The translations under genes and the position numbers were made by a program. Below are positions 16,404 to 25,873 of a DNA stretch of 64,000 bases, piece by piece. The DNA is from an uncultured Clostridia bacterium (lineage in GTDB: Bacteria > Bacillota > Clostridia > Christensenellales > DTU072), in the NCBI GenBank assembly GCA_934274515.1, contig CAKQTC010000012.1, positions 1-64,000 of the forward strand, written 5' to 3'. The notes under the pieces were generated by a model, which did not search any database, had not been told where the DNA came from, and saw nothing but the letters and a program-made list of their open reading frames with translations. Every line of letters starts with the position of its first letter. The stretch's first letter is position 1.

Positions 16404-16429
16404 GTTCATTTTTCTCCAGATTTATGAAC
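16404..16429. repeat. Third dyad, 26 bp, inside the spacer
   Basis: GTTCAT-N14-ATGAAC, with the same half-sites as the flanking 27-base arms but a different centre. Its presence favours an operator array over a simple two-site inversion system. Confidence 0.6.
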
Positions 16430-16444
16430 CGGCGCCTTAATTTA

Positions 16445-16471
16445 GTTCATAAATTATGTTAATTGATGAAC
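16445..16471. repeat. 27-bp dyad, right inverted-repeat arm
   Basis: Exact inverted copy of 16307-16333, ending 41 bases before the target lipoprotein start. A partial copy (TTCATCAAT) also occurs between this arm and the gene. Confidence 0.85.
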
Positions 16472-16512
16472 TAATAATAAACGCAAAATTCATCAATCGG
16501 GAGATGTGAAAT

Positions 16513-19500
16513 ATGAAAAAATTCGGTAAAATTATGGTGGTTATAGGCTTGCTTTCAATGGTGATTGTTGCTATGGTAGCCTGTAACGGATTCAAGGTAG
16601 GCATTAGATTTATGGTAGACGACGAGGTTTATCGTGAATTTAAAACAACCGGCAGCGAGGTTATCGAAATGCCCGAAAGTCCGACGAAAGAAGGATACGT
16701 TTTCCGTGGTTGGTTTTTTGACCCCGGAATATGGCAACAGCCGTTTACGGTAAATTCGTTCCTCGATCAGCCGATAAGCGATATAATTTATATTCACGCT
16801 TATTTTATTACGCAGGAAGAAGCGGACAGCATTAAGACGGTGACGTACAACGCTATGGACGGTAGCGCGGTCGACAGCGTAGAGGTAAAAATAGGCAACA
16901 GGCTTTCCGAACCGACGACTCCGACAAAAGACGGATATATTTTCATAGGCTGGTTTACTACAGCCGATTTTGCCGAAAAGTGGAATTTCACGTCCGGCAT
17001 AGTCAATTCTGATATAACGCTTTATGCAAAGTGGGTAGAGGATATCCCCGAAAACCGTACTTACACCGTCGCGTTTAACGCTAACGGCGGAAGCAGCGTC
17101 GATAATTATACCGAGATCGCCTACAACGCGCTTATCGCAAAGCCTCTCAACCCCGAAAAGGACGGCTACGCGCTTGCAGGCTGGTACACCGACAATACCT
17201 TTGCAAAGGAATGGAATTTCGAACTCGATAAAGTAACTGATAATATAACTTTGTACGCGAGATGGGAACAAGCCGACGTCACCGCTTGCAGTATTATCAA
17301 AAGCGAGGGCTTTAATAAAATCGAAAACGACGGCGAAATCGAATTGTATATAAAGGTTCCCAACGCACAGGAAAAATTCTCTTTCCTAAATAAAATAGAA
17401 GTAAGCCCCTTTGCCTCTTGGAAAGTAGTCAACGACTTACAAGGAAAAGACGAGGTGCCGAGCGGGACTGTGGAAATATCCGTCGGCGATAACGTAAAAT
17501 ACATACTTGTGACGTCCTATGACGGAACACACAAAAAGTTTTATAAAGCGACCGTTAGACGCAGACCTATGTATCAAGTGTCCGTCAATCCGAACAACGG
17601 CGAAGATATCGACGTTATGACCTTGGAAGAGGATTCTTTAATCGACGGCGATTATTTAAGGAAAGGTTATATAATAGATAAATTTATATATATAGAAAAC
17701 GAAGAAGAAAAAGAATGGAATATAGCGGAAGACGTCGTAACGAAGAATATTTCCATTGACGTCGTTTGGAGAGCGGCAAACTATTCCGTGACTTTCGATT
17801 CCGACGGCGGTAGCAAAGTCGAAAACGCGGAGATAGACTATGACGGGGAGTTCTCTTTCGGAGTCCCCGAAAAACTCGGATACGATTTTGTCGGTTGGGC
17901 TTATAACGATATTCTCATAACCGACGGACAGGGTAAAGGTCTTGCCGTTTGGAACATAGACAAAGAAAAAATAGAACTGAAAGCCGTTTGGCAAGCGACG
18001 GTCTATTCAGTTTCTTACGGCAATTTGAAAGGCGCAACAAATACCAATGCCGCAAGTTATACTATCGAAACGTCCGTTACTTTTGCGGATATAGCCCAAG
18101 AGGGATACACCTTTATCGAATGGCAAGACGAAAAAGGCGAAAAAATAACGGAAATATCCGAAGGAAACACGGGCAATAGAACGATAACGGCGGTATGGAA
18201 TTTGATAGGATATAAAGCGACGTTCAAAGCCGACGGCGCAGTCTTGTCGGTCGTTGATTTCAACGTGGAAACGGAACAAGTAACCGAACCGACTATCCCC
18301 GAAAAAACAGGATATACGCACGCATACGAAGAATATTCTTTCGTTGCTCGCGATATTACCGTAAATGCCGTCTATACTCCCATAGTTTACACCATTACTT
18401 ACGCCAACGTAAGCGGAAATTACGATATAGACGCGCCCGTAAACGGCAACCCGACAACGTATACTATCGAAACCCCGACGATAACGCTTCAAAATGCAAG
18501 CAAATCGGGATATACTTTTGCAAATTGGACTGTCGGCAATGATGCAATAACGCAAATTCCTCTCGGCTCTTACGGAAATAAAACGATAAAAGCTAATTGG
18601 AACGCTATCGAATATAAGGTCGCTTTCGTTATGGAAAATGCCGACGGAGAGTACGAAGGACACTACGAAAGCGAAGAAAATCCTACGACTTACACAATCG
18701 AGGACGCGTTTACCTTTATAGAGCCCGTTTGCGATATCCTCGGTTATGATTTCAAAGGCTGGTACACTACGAAAAACGAAGAAGGTGTAAAAGTGGAAAA
18801 AATCGGTGCGAAAACTACCGGCAATAAAACGTTCTACGCACAGTGGCATAGGATTGACTATACCATTAATTACGTAGGCGTGGACGGCGGCTACAACGAC
18901 AATCCCGATACATACAACGTCGAATCGGACACCATCACTTTGGATAATCCGACCAAAAACGGTTATACTTTTGTAGGTTGGTTCACCGACGAGAGCAAGA
19001 CCGTTGCGGCGACGCCGATTGCTACGGGAAGCGTCGGCAATCTTACGTTCTTTGCTAAGTGGGATATAATAACCTATACCGTTACTTACATACTTTATGA
19101 CGGCACGAACGACGCGAGCAATCCGAGCAATTACAATATAGAGAGCAACCTTGCTCTAAAAAATCCGACGAAAGAGGGCTATAGCTTCGGCGGTTGGTTC
19201 ACAAACGCAGACTTTAACGAAGAAATTAAGTCCATTGCGCCCGGAATGAGCGGCAGCCTTACCTTATACGCAAAGTGGTACTATGTCGGGACGATTACTT
19301 TCGTGACCAACGGCGGCAGCGCGATAGCTCCCGTTACGCAGGAATACGGCACGGCTATTAAAAAACCCGCCGACCCGACCAGAAATTATTACACCTTTGA
19401 CGGTTGGTACGAGGACAGCGATTTTGGCAAAGTCTATACTTTCGGCGCAATGCCCGATAAGGATTTCAACGTATACGCCAAGTGGACTCCCGTCGAATAT

Positions 19501-22500
19501 ACAATAAGGTACGTTCTCGGCGAGGGCGCACAAAACAGTAAAAACAACGTCGCCAAATACAACGTCGAGACGGTATTTACCTTCGAAGCGGCGGAAAAAG
19601 AAGGGTACTCCTTCAACGGCTGGTTCACCGACGACAAATTCACTACTGCGGTCGTAAGCGAAATAGTCGCAGGCACGCACGGCGATATGACTCTGTATGC
19701 CAACTTTATAATCAATAAATATACTATTACGTTTAATACCGACGGCGGTAGTGCGGTTACGGAAATAACCCAAGATTTCCACACCGTGGTAGATAAACCG
19801 GCTGATCCCTTTAAGACGGGATATGATTTTGTCGGTTGGTACTCCGACGTAAATTTGACCAAAGCGTATACCTTCGACAGAATGCCTGCAAAAGACTTCA
19901 CGCTTTACGCTAAATGGAATCTCGTAAACTATAAAATAGAATACAATTTATCCGGCGGCACTAATAATAGTAGCAATCCGTCTTCGTATACCGTACTGTC
20001 GAATACCGTTACTCTCGGCGCGCCGACAAAGAAAGGCTATACTTTCGCCGGGTGGTATAAAGACGGCGGTTATACCGAAAGTTTCGTCTCCATTCCGAGC
20101 GGTAGCTACGGCACGGTAGCGGTGCATGCAAAATGGGAGATTATTACCTATACCGTTACTTATGTGGGAATAGACGGCTTGGACAATGAAAACCCGACGA
20201 CGTATACCGTCGAGGACGCAGTGACTTTCGTCGAGATAGCTAAGATCGGATATACCTTTGACGGACTGTTTAAAGAAAGTGCATTTATCAATACGGTAAG
20301 CGGCATACCGCAAGGCTCCGTCGGCAACGTTACCGTGTACGCAAAATATACCGTCAACACCTATACCGTCTGGATAGACGGCAAGGAAGAAATGATATAT
20401 ACCGTGTCATTCAATCTCAACGGAGCAGGCGGCGATATCGCTTCGCAGGTGATAGAAGAGGGAGTAAGCCTTACCTATCCGATGGTACCGACAAGAAGCG
20501 GCTATATCTTCGGCGGTTGGTACGAAAAAGAAGATTGTTCGGGAATGGCTTACGACTTTACGCAATTCGTTTTGAAAAATACCGTTCTTTACGCTAAATG
20601 GATAGCGACGAGCAATTCTACCGTAAATATCGGCGATACGCGCGAGGTAAACATCGACGGAACGAAATACTTTACTTACGATTTCGTGCCTCTCGTCAGC
20701 GGCAACGTGACTTTGGCTACGACGGGCAGCGTGGATACCTTTGGTTATCTCTATGAAGAGGACGTCCTCGTGAAAACCAACGACGACGGCGCAACCGACA
20801 GCAACTTCGTAATCGTCTACAACGTCACCGCAGGCAAAAAATATACCGTCAAATTCCGTGGCTACGGCAAGGGGAATACGGGAAGCGCGACCTTCCATAT
20901 AAGCGGATACAATACGGTAAGCGAAGGCGGTACCGCTATATACGGCGGCAGTACGGCAGAGCTTACTTTCGACGCTCCGTTTACTTTGACCGTTCCTGCC
21001 GAAAGAGACGGCTATGTCTTCAGAGGCTTCGTCGACGAAAACGGTACGTTCTATACCGACGATAAAGGCAAAAGTATAAAAAATTGGGACAAGGGCGAAG
21101 ACTCGGCCATGTTCTCCTATTGGGAGGTAGACGGCTTCAAAATCAATTTCGTCACCAACGGCGGAACGGCTGTCGAAACGGTTACGCTGCCCAAAGGCGC
21201 TCGCGTAAATATCAACAATTACGTTACGACGAGAAGCAACTATTCTTTCCTCGGTTGGTTCCTCTCCGCAAGCGATAGCGATAGCTACAACGCTAGCGTA
21301 ATGCCCGATAGGGATATTACGCTGTACGCAAAGTGGACGGCTTACGCGCTCAACGCCATTAAATATGACGAAACGTTAAAGGCTATCCCTGCCGAGGGCG
21401 ACCTCACCGCCGATTATTTCGGCGCGACGTGCTTCGATAACGGCGGCAATCAAGTAGAGGTTACTGCCTCCGCTAGCACAAGAACCGTCGGCGCAACCGC
21501 TACCGTGAGACTTACCGCGACGAATGAAGGAAAGACAAAAACCGCTACCGTCTCTGGCGTCAAAGTCTACGGCGAGCCTACGCTTGCTTTCGATAATACG
21601 GTAAACTATGTTAATCTGAAAGACGGTTTTCAAGCAAGTTGGTTTACAGCAAGCGGAACCGACACCTTCGACGCGGCTACCGAAATAAGGGTGAGAGTAG
21701 ACGGCGAATATAAAGCCGGCGATATAGTGACCGTAATTATAGAGTCCGTCGATATAGCCGGCAATATTAAGAGCGGAACTGTAGAAAACGTCAAGCTCTA
21801 CGGCTTGCCCGTGATTACGCACAATGAAGAGAAAAATGAAATAAGCGTAAACGATACGATAGACGCAAGCTTGTTTAACGCAACCGCTACCGACAGCTTC
21901 GGCGAAAGCTTGACGGTAACGGTAACGAAGAAGAGCGGAACAATATCAGCGGGCAATACGATTACTCTTACCTTTACCGCTACCGACGGCAAAGGCAACG
22001 TAATGACGTTCGATAAGGATGTCAAAGTGTACGGCGCGCCGACAATCTCCGACGCTGAAAAGACGGAATTTAAAGTCGAGGACGAAATAACGGTAGATAC
22101 CCTCGGACTTACCGCAAATGACACTTTCAACGGACAGTTGGATATCACGCTTACCGTAAAGAGCGGAACGCAAACGGCAGGAGTTACGATGGTCTTTACC
22201 GCTACCGTTACCGATATAAGCGGCAACGTGACCAATAAGGATATATGGGTAAGAATCTATGGTACGCCTACCATAACGTATGATAGAAATGCCCTTAAAA
22301 CAACCGAAGATCCGACGTTCTCAAGCAAAGAAGCTACTGTCTCGTTTAATCTTAACGGCGCAAGCGGAACTGCGCCCGCAAGCCAAACCGTCACCGATAC
22401 GGTAGGGCTTGAATATCCGGCAATTCCGACAAGAGACGGTTATGTATTTAAAGGTTGGTACACCGATTCCGCTTGCAGTACGTTGTTTGACTTTAGCAAA

Positions 22501-24984
22501 AACGTAGAAGAAGATATGACGGTATATGCAGGTTGGGTATCTTACAACGGCGCCGGGTATATTGTTTACAACGGCAGTAAGTCGGTAAGCGTTATTTCCA
22601 AATCTTCGGCAGGTTCGAATTATGACTACGCATTCGTACCTCTCGTCAGCGGAACGGTGACGATTTACAGTACGGGCAGTCTCGATACTTACGGTTACCT
22701 GTACAGTAGTACAAAATCGCAACTCGCAACCGATGATGATGGCGGAGACGGAAGTAATTTCCAAATTACTTATTCAGTGACGGCAGGAACTCTCTATTAT
22801 ATCCGTCCTTGCGGATATGACGGTAGCGGCAGCACTACCGTTTATGTCAAAGGCAATATGCCCACGGCAGGCGGAAAAGGATCTAAAATTATTTCCGGTG
22901 CAAAAGATTATCTCAACGCTATGGCTACCGATAGTTTCGGCAATCCGCTTATGGTGACAGCTGTCTTGAAGAGCGGCGAATCTGTAGGCGGAAAGTACGC
23001 GACGTATACTCTGACCGCGACGGACAAACTCGGCAACGTCGCTACCATAAATACGGCGGCTATCCCCGTCTATGACAGAGCGGAGATAGAAATGACTTAC
23101 GATCCGTTCGGAACGAATAGCATAAAATACAATTCCGCAGGAGAAGAGTTTAACGCAGTCGCCACCGACAGCTTCGGAAACGCTTGCGTAATAACGATAG
23201 AAAAAGCTGACGGCGGCGCGATTGTCGCAGGACAAACTCAAAATATCGTCATCGTCGCTACCGACCTTGCCGGGAATAGATATTTAAGCGATTCGATAGC
23301 CGATATCAAGGTCTACGACATGCCGACGATTGCTTACGCGCACGATTACCTCTACGTTACGGCTGGCGACAATATCGACTTTATGTTTACGGCAAAAGAT
23401 AGCTTCGGCGAGGAGATATCTGCCGAAGCGACTAAGGTTAGCGAAACGGCAGATATCTTGACGGTAAAGGTGACGGCTACCGACGACGCGGCTAATAAAG
23501 CGGAAAGAGAATACGAATTGATAAAAATAGCTTCGGGCGAATCATATCTTGCGCTTATGTTCAACGGCGAACAAATCGGCTATGCAAAGGTAACGAACGG
23601 AGCAAATTATGAATTACCGCACGAGTTTACCGGCTATACCTTTATCGGTTGGTATTTAGATAGCGCCAAGCTTACGGGTAGCGACGGCGAAAGCCTGTCG
23701 ACCTGGGATAAGCCCGATGGCTATTACGTCCTTACCGCTTCGGCTACCATAATCAACTATAATATAACCTACGTCCTTAACGGTGGAGAAAACTCAAGCA
23801 ACAATCCCGCGACGTTTACCGTCAACAATCTTGGTTTTGCGCTGGAAAATCCGTCTAAAGTAACCGAAAAAACCGTTCTTCCATTGGAATATATTGTCGA
23901 CGGTACGTTCCGTCAAACGGTAAGACAGATCGCGTATACCTTCCTCGGTTGGTACACCGACAGCGATTGGACAAATACGATATCAACCGTCTCTTCCGTC
24001 GGCAATATTACGGTCTACGCCAAATGGAGCGAAACTACCTCTGCTACTATTACTACTACGATATCTGCCTATATGCGCGAAGGAAGCTATATCTATTTCG
24101 GCTCCTATCCGCAGACGCTCGTAAGGGACAGCGCGCTCTCTTCTGCTTTGGGTTCATACAGTTCTAACACGTGGACAAGTTACGGTTATTATAAAAACGG
24201 AAGCATAAGCAATTATATGTACTACACCGACAAGGAATATAACGGTGAAAAGTACAGAGGAGTTTACTTTACCGAAAAGAGACCGTATTATACAACAGGT
24301 TCGAATATAGGTAGTACGCCTAACAATTGGGCATACGATATAGTAAGCAGTAGTAACTATAAAACATACAATACGTCCACCGTATATTGGTTCAAATACG
24401 AACCTATTAAATGGAAGATAGTAAAAGAGCAAAGCGGATATGCGACGTTGGTAGCCGATCTCATTCTCGACAGTCAGAATTATTATATAAGCGATACGAC
24501 AAGTCAAACGACGAGAACCGACTATCAAGGCAACAGTGCAAGCGCATACAGTAACAACTATCAATACAGCACGATAAGAACGTGGCTAAACGTTACTTTC
24601 TACGAGACGGCGTTTACCGATTTGCAGAAAGCGTTAATTCAAACCACAACTGTAGATAACAGCGTATCGAGTACAGGATATAGTAGTAACAACTATGCCT
24701 GCGGCAACACTAACGACAAGATATTCTTACTGTCCTATCAAGAAGCAAATACATATTTCGGAAGTAATAGCGCAAGGCAAAAGAAGAGTACCGACTACGC
24801 AAAGAGTCAAGGACTGTGGACAAATACCGATAGTTACTTAGGCAACGGTTATTGGTGGCTTCGTTCGCCTAACTACTTTTATAGCTACCCCTCGCGCCGC
24901 GTCGACCGCGACGGGTCGTTCGACTCCATTGGCGTCAATTACACTATGGTCGGGGTTGTGCCCGCTTTGGTGATAAGGCTGTAA
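16513..24984 (+). CDS. DGR target: giant lipoprotein with variable lectin-like tip
   Basis: A 2,823-residue predicted surface lipoprotein. The signal peptide ends in AMVAC (Cys near residue 24), a plausible lipobox. The body is a long series of InlB/Flg_new-type B-repeats, recognisable by GY.F.GW[YF] and LYAKW, most of residues 30-1375 and again later. Two domains resemble bacterial pre-peptidase C-terminal beta domains (PLVSG...TTGS.DT.GYLY), and several Ig-like repeats carry SFG...VTV...TATD. From about residue 2522 comes a DUF6273-type C-type-lectin-like domain (YIYFGSYPQT ... YWWLRSP). The last part (2778-2819) is the VR of the retroelement. GGGAGATG precedes the ATG. The protein probably displays a hypervariable ligand-binding tip far from the cell membrane. 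Confidence 0.9.
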   Translation: MKKFGKIMVVIGLLSMVIVAMVACNGFKVGIRFMVDDEVYREFKTTGSEVIEMPESPTKEGYVFRGWFFDPGIWQQPFTVNSFLDQPISDIIYIHAYFITQEEADSIKTVTYNAMDGSAVDSVEVKIGNRLSEPTTPTKDGYIFIGWFTTADFAEKWNFTSGIVNSDITLYAKWVEDIPENRTYTVAFNANGGSSVDNYTEIAYNALIAKPLNPEKDGYALAGWYTDNTFAKEWNFELDKVTDNITLYARWEQADVTACSIIKSEGFNKIENDGEIELYIKVPNAQEKFSFLNKIEVSPFASWKVVNDLQGKDEVPSGTVEISVGDNVKYILVTSYDGTHKKFYKATVRRRPMYQVSVNPNNGEDIDVMTLEEDSLIDGDYLRKGYIIDKFIYIENEEEKEWNIAEDVVTKNISIDVVWRAANYSVTFDSDGGSKVENAEIDYDGEFSFGVPEKLGYDFVGWAYNDILITDGQGKGLAVWNIDKEKIELKAVWQATVYSVSYGNLKGATNTNAASYTIETSVTFADIAQEGYTFIEWQDEKGEKITEISEGNTGNRTITAVWNLIGYKATFKADGAVLSVVDFNVETEQVTEPTIPEKTGYTHAYEEYSFVARDITVNAVYTPIVYTITYANVSGNYDIDAPVNGNPTTYTIETPTITLQNASKSGYTFANWTVGNDAITQIPLGSYGNKTIKANWNAIEYKVAFVMENADGEYEGHYESEENPTTYTIEDAFTFIEPVCDILGYDFKGWYTTKNEEGVKVEKIGAKTTGNKTFYAQWHRIDYTINYVGVDGGYNDNPDTYNVESDTITLDNPTKNGYTFVGWFTDESKTVAATPIATGSVGNLTFFAKWDIITYTVTYILYDGTNDASNPSNYNIESNLALKNPTKEGYSFGGWFTNADFNEEIKSIAPGMSGSLTLYAKWYYVGTITFVTNGGSAIAPVTQEYGTAIKKPADPTRNYYTFDGWYEDSDFGKVYTFGAMPDKDFNVYAKWTPVEYTIRYVLGEGAQNSKNNVAKYNVETVFTFEAAEKEGYSFNGWFTDDKFTTAVVSEIVAGTHGDMTLYANFIINKYTITFNTDGGSAVTEITQDFHTVVDKPADPFKTGYDFVGWYSDVNLTKAYTFDRMPAKDFTLYAKWNLVNYKIEYNLSGGTNNSSNPSSYTVLSNTVTLGAPTKKGYTFAGWYKDGGYTESFVSIPSGSYGTVAVHAKWEIITYTVTYVGIDGLDNENPTTYTVEDAVTFVEIAKIGYTFDGLFKESAFINTVSGIPQGSVGNVTVYAKYTVNTYTVWIDGKEEMIYTVSFNLNGAGGDIASQVIEEGVSLTYPMVPTRSGYIFGGWYEKEDCSGMAYDFTQFVLKNTVLYAKWIATSNSTVNIGDTREVNIDGTKYFTYDFVPLVSGNVTLATTGSVDTFGYLYEEDVLVKTNDDGATDSNFVIVYNVTAGKKYTVKFRGYGKGNTGSATFHISGYNTVSEGGTAIYGGSTAELTFDAPFTLTVPAERDGYVFRGFVDENGTFYTDDKGKSIKNWDKGEDSAMFSYWEVDGFKINFVTNGGTAVETVTLPKGARVNINNYVTTRSNYSFLGWFLSASDSDSYNASVMPDRDITLYAKWTAYALNAIKYDETLKAIPAEGDLTADYFGATCFDNGGNQVEVTASASTRTVGATATVRLTATNEGKTKTATVSGVKVYGEPTLAFDNTVNYVNLKDGFQASWFTASGTDTFDAATEIRVRVDGEYKAGDIVTVIIESVDIAGNIKSGTVENVKLYGLPVITHNEEKNEISVNDTIDASLFNATATDSFGESLTVTVTKKSGTISAGNTITLTFTATDGKGNVMTFDKDVKVYGAPTISDAEKTEFKVEDEITVDTLGLTANDTFNGQLDITLTVKSGTQTAGVTMVFTATVTDISGNVTNKDIWVRIYGTPTITYDRNALKTTEDPTFSSKEATVSFNLNGASGTAPASQTVTDTVGLEYPAIPTRDGYVFKGWYTDSACSTLFDFSKNVEEDMTVYAGWVSYNGAGYIVYNGSKSVSVISKSSAGSNYDYAFVPLVSGTVTIYSTGSLDTYGYLYSSTKSQLATDDDGGDGSNFQITYSVTAGTLYYIRPCGYDGSGSTTVYVKGNMPTAGGKGSKIISGAKDYLNAMATDSFGNPLMVTAVLKSGESVGGKYATYTLTATDKLGNVATINTAAIPVYDRAEIEMTYDPFGTNSIKYNSAGEEFNAVATDSFGNACVITIEKADGGAIVAGQTQNIVIVATDLAGNRYLSDSIADIKVYDMPTIAYAHDYLYVTAGDNIDFMFTAKDSFGEEISAEATKVSETADILTVKVTATDDAANKAEREYELIKIASGESYLALMFNGEQIGYAKVTNGANYELPHEFTGYTFIGWYLDSAKLTGSDGESLSTWDKPDGYYVLTASATIINYNITYVLNGGENSSNNPATFTVNNLGFALENPSKVTEKTVLPLEYIVDGTFRQTVRQIAYTFLGWYTDSDWTNTISTVSSVGNITVYAKWSETTSATITTTISAYMREGSYIYFGSYPQTLVRDSALSSALGSYSSNTWTSYGYYKNGSISNYMYYTDKEYNGEKYRGVYFTEKRPYYTTGSNIGSTPNNWAYDIVSSSNYKTYNTSTVYWFKYEPIKWKIVKEQSGYATLVADLILDSQNYYISDTTSQTTRTDYQGNSASAYSNNYQYSTIRTWLNVTFYETAFTDLQKALIQTTTVDNSVSSTGYSSNNYACGNTNDKIFLLSYQEANTYFGSNSARQKKSTDYAKSQGLWTNTDSYLGNGYWWLRSPNYFYSYPSRRVDRDGSFDSIGVNYTMVGVVPALVIRL
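24846..24969 (+). repeat. DGR variable repeat (VR)
   Basis: 124 bases at the 3' end of the lipoprotein gene align to the TR at 25542-25668. There are 25 base differences, 23 of them at positions where the TR has A; the other two are G to T and T to G. One TR codon is missing here. Both ends of the alignment are identical (GGTTATTGGTGGCTTCG on the left, GGGGTTGTGCCCG on the right), the right end being the GC-rich segment where cDNA integration is expected to start. Confidence 0.95.
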
Positions 24985-24994
24985 AACAGCCTTA
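24974..24994 (+). other. DGR target-recognition hairpin at the stop codon
   Basis: An 8-bp perfect stem (TAAGGCTG / CAGCCTTA) with loop TAAAA begins five bases after the VR and contains the stop codon (24982-24984) in its loop. DGRs of the Bordetella phage type need such a hairpin or cruciform just after the VR for efficient retrohoming; position and size match. Confidence 0.8.
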
Positions 24995-25026
24995 AATCAC
25001 CGTTAATCACGGCGAAGCAAAATCAT

Positions 25027-25112
25027 CGGCAAGGGGAAGAAACGGCGTTTTGCGCCCTTCCCCGAAGCCGTAAAGGGCGATTGAAACCGCGTAAGCGGTC
25101 GAAAAATTTTTT
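25027..25112 (+). other. Hairpins between VR and Avd gene
   Basis: A composite hairpin (25027-25070) pairs CGGC/GCCG, GGGGAAG/CTTCCCC and GGCG/CGCC. A second one, ACCGC-gtaa-GCGGT (25086-25099), is followed after seven bases by six Ts. Together they could attenuate read-through from the target gene into the Avd gene. Confidence 0.5.
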
Positions 25113-25118
25113 GATAAA

Positions 25119-25496
25119 ATGCAAAAGAAAAACGACCTATTTGTAATAACAAAAACAAAAGATATAGCTAAGTATATAATAACGGTGACGGAAAAAAGCC
25201 CGAAAAAGTTTCGTTATACGCTAACGACGAAATTGCAGAATTTTGCATTGGACGCGCTGGAATATTTGTATTTAGCCAACACCGAGAGTTTGGGGGAGAA
25301 GAGAGAGAATTTACAAAAGGAGGCGAGAACAAAATTATCTTTATTAGACTACTTTGCCGGACTTGCCGCCGAACAGGAATGTATACTTTTTAAGCAATAT
25401 GAGTTTATTTCGAAAGAAGTCGCTTCGGCAATAATGTATCTCGACAAGTGGAGAGCAAGCGACAAAAAAAGGGTATCTACGACGGTATCGTCGTAA
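25119..25496 (+). CDS. avd: DGR accessory variability determinant (Avd-like)
   Basis: A 125-residue, almost entirely helical, basic protein with the heptad patterns of a four-helix bundle (for example KLSLLDYFAGLAAEQ and EVASAIMYLDKW). Avd proteins form pentameric barrels that bind the reverse transcriptase and the template RNA and are needed for mutagenic retrohoming. Position between VR and TR on the same strand is the classical DGR order. I see no Shine-Dalgarno sequence before this ATG, in contrast to nearly all neighbours, and hairpins precede it, so expression is probably low. Identification rests on context plus helix pattern. Confidence 0.85.
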   Translation: MQKKNDLFVITKTKDIAKYIITVTEKSPKKFRYTLTTKLQNFALDALEYLYLANTESLGEKRENLQKEARTKLSLLDYFAGLAAEQECILFKQYEFISKEVASAIMYLDKWRASDKKRVSTTVSS

Positions 25497-25541
25497 TGAT
25501 ATAAGTGAAGCGTTATTAACAAAATGCGTTTTCGCTATTTG

Positions 25542-25668
25542 CGGTTATTGGTGGCTTCGTTCGCCTAACAACAATAATAGCAACAACGCGCGCAACGTCA
25601 ACAACGACGGGTCGTTAGACAACAACAATAACGTCAATAACACTAATAACGGGGTTGTGCCCGATTTG
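25542..25668 (+). repeat. DGR template repeat (TR)
   Basis: 127 bases homologous to the VR, with a run of AAC and AAT codons (if read in the VR frame) that supply 41 adenines. Of the 39 adenines aligned to the VR, 23 are changed there. The TR lies between the Avd and reverse transcriptase genes and is non-coding in this position. Confidence 0.95.
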
Positions 25669-25795
25669 TTTCTCACTCGTATTGCTATGGCAAGCGAGGA
25701 AGAACGGTAAAGAGGCTGAGGTAAGTACCTCATGCACAGTACTCGAAACAAAGGAACGCTTCACTTTCCCGTAGTGCAATCTGCGGGAAAATCAA

Positions 25796-25858
25796 CCGGC
25801 GGACGGCGCGACTTAGGAAATAATTTGCGCCCGTGAGTAAAATCCCGTCGGTTTTTTT
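25796..25858 (+). terminator. Terminator at the end of the TR RNA
   Basis: CCGGCGG (25796-25802) pairs with CCGTCGG (25845-25851), one G-T pair; an inner ACGG..CGC block pairs with GCGCCCGT (25827-25834). Seven Ts follow directly. It stops transcription 16 bases before the RT start codon. Confidence 0.75.
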
Positions 25859-25873
25859 AATGGAAAATGTAGA

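Larger units (their letters stand above)
25497..25858 (+). ncRNA. DGR template RNA region
   Basis: The 377 bases between the Avd and RT genes contain the TR and a structured 3' spacer: GAGGTA/TACCTC hairpin (about 25709-25722), CCCG/CGGG hairpin, and a final composite stem ending in a T-run at 25852-25858. In characterised DGRs the template RNA extends beyond the TR into a structured spacer used for priming. The 5' end cannot be set from sequence. Confidence 0.65.

Noticed and set aside
16437..16464. Resemblance of TTATGTTAA in the right dyad arm to a XerD half-site (dif)
   Set aside because: The matching XerC arm and spacing are absent; the similarity follows from the dyad sequence.
25545..25751. 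Minus-strand frame over the TR
   Set aside because: Leucine-rich by-product of the AAC/AAT codon run in the template; no ribosome site.
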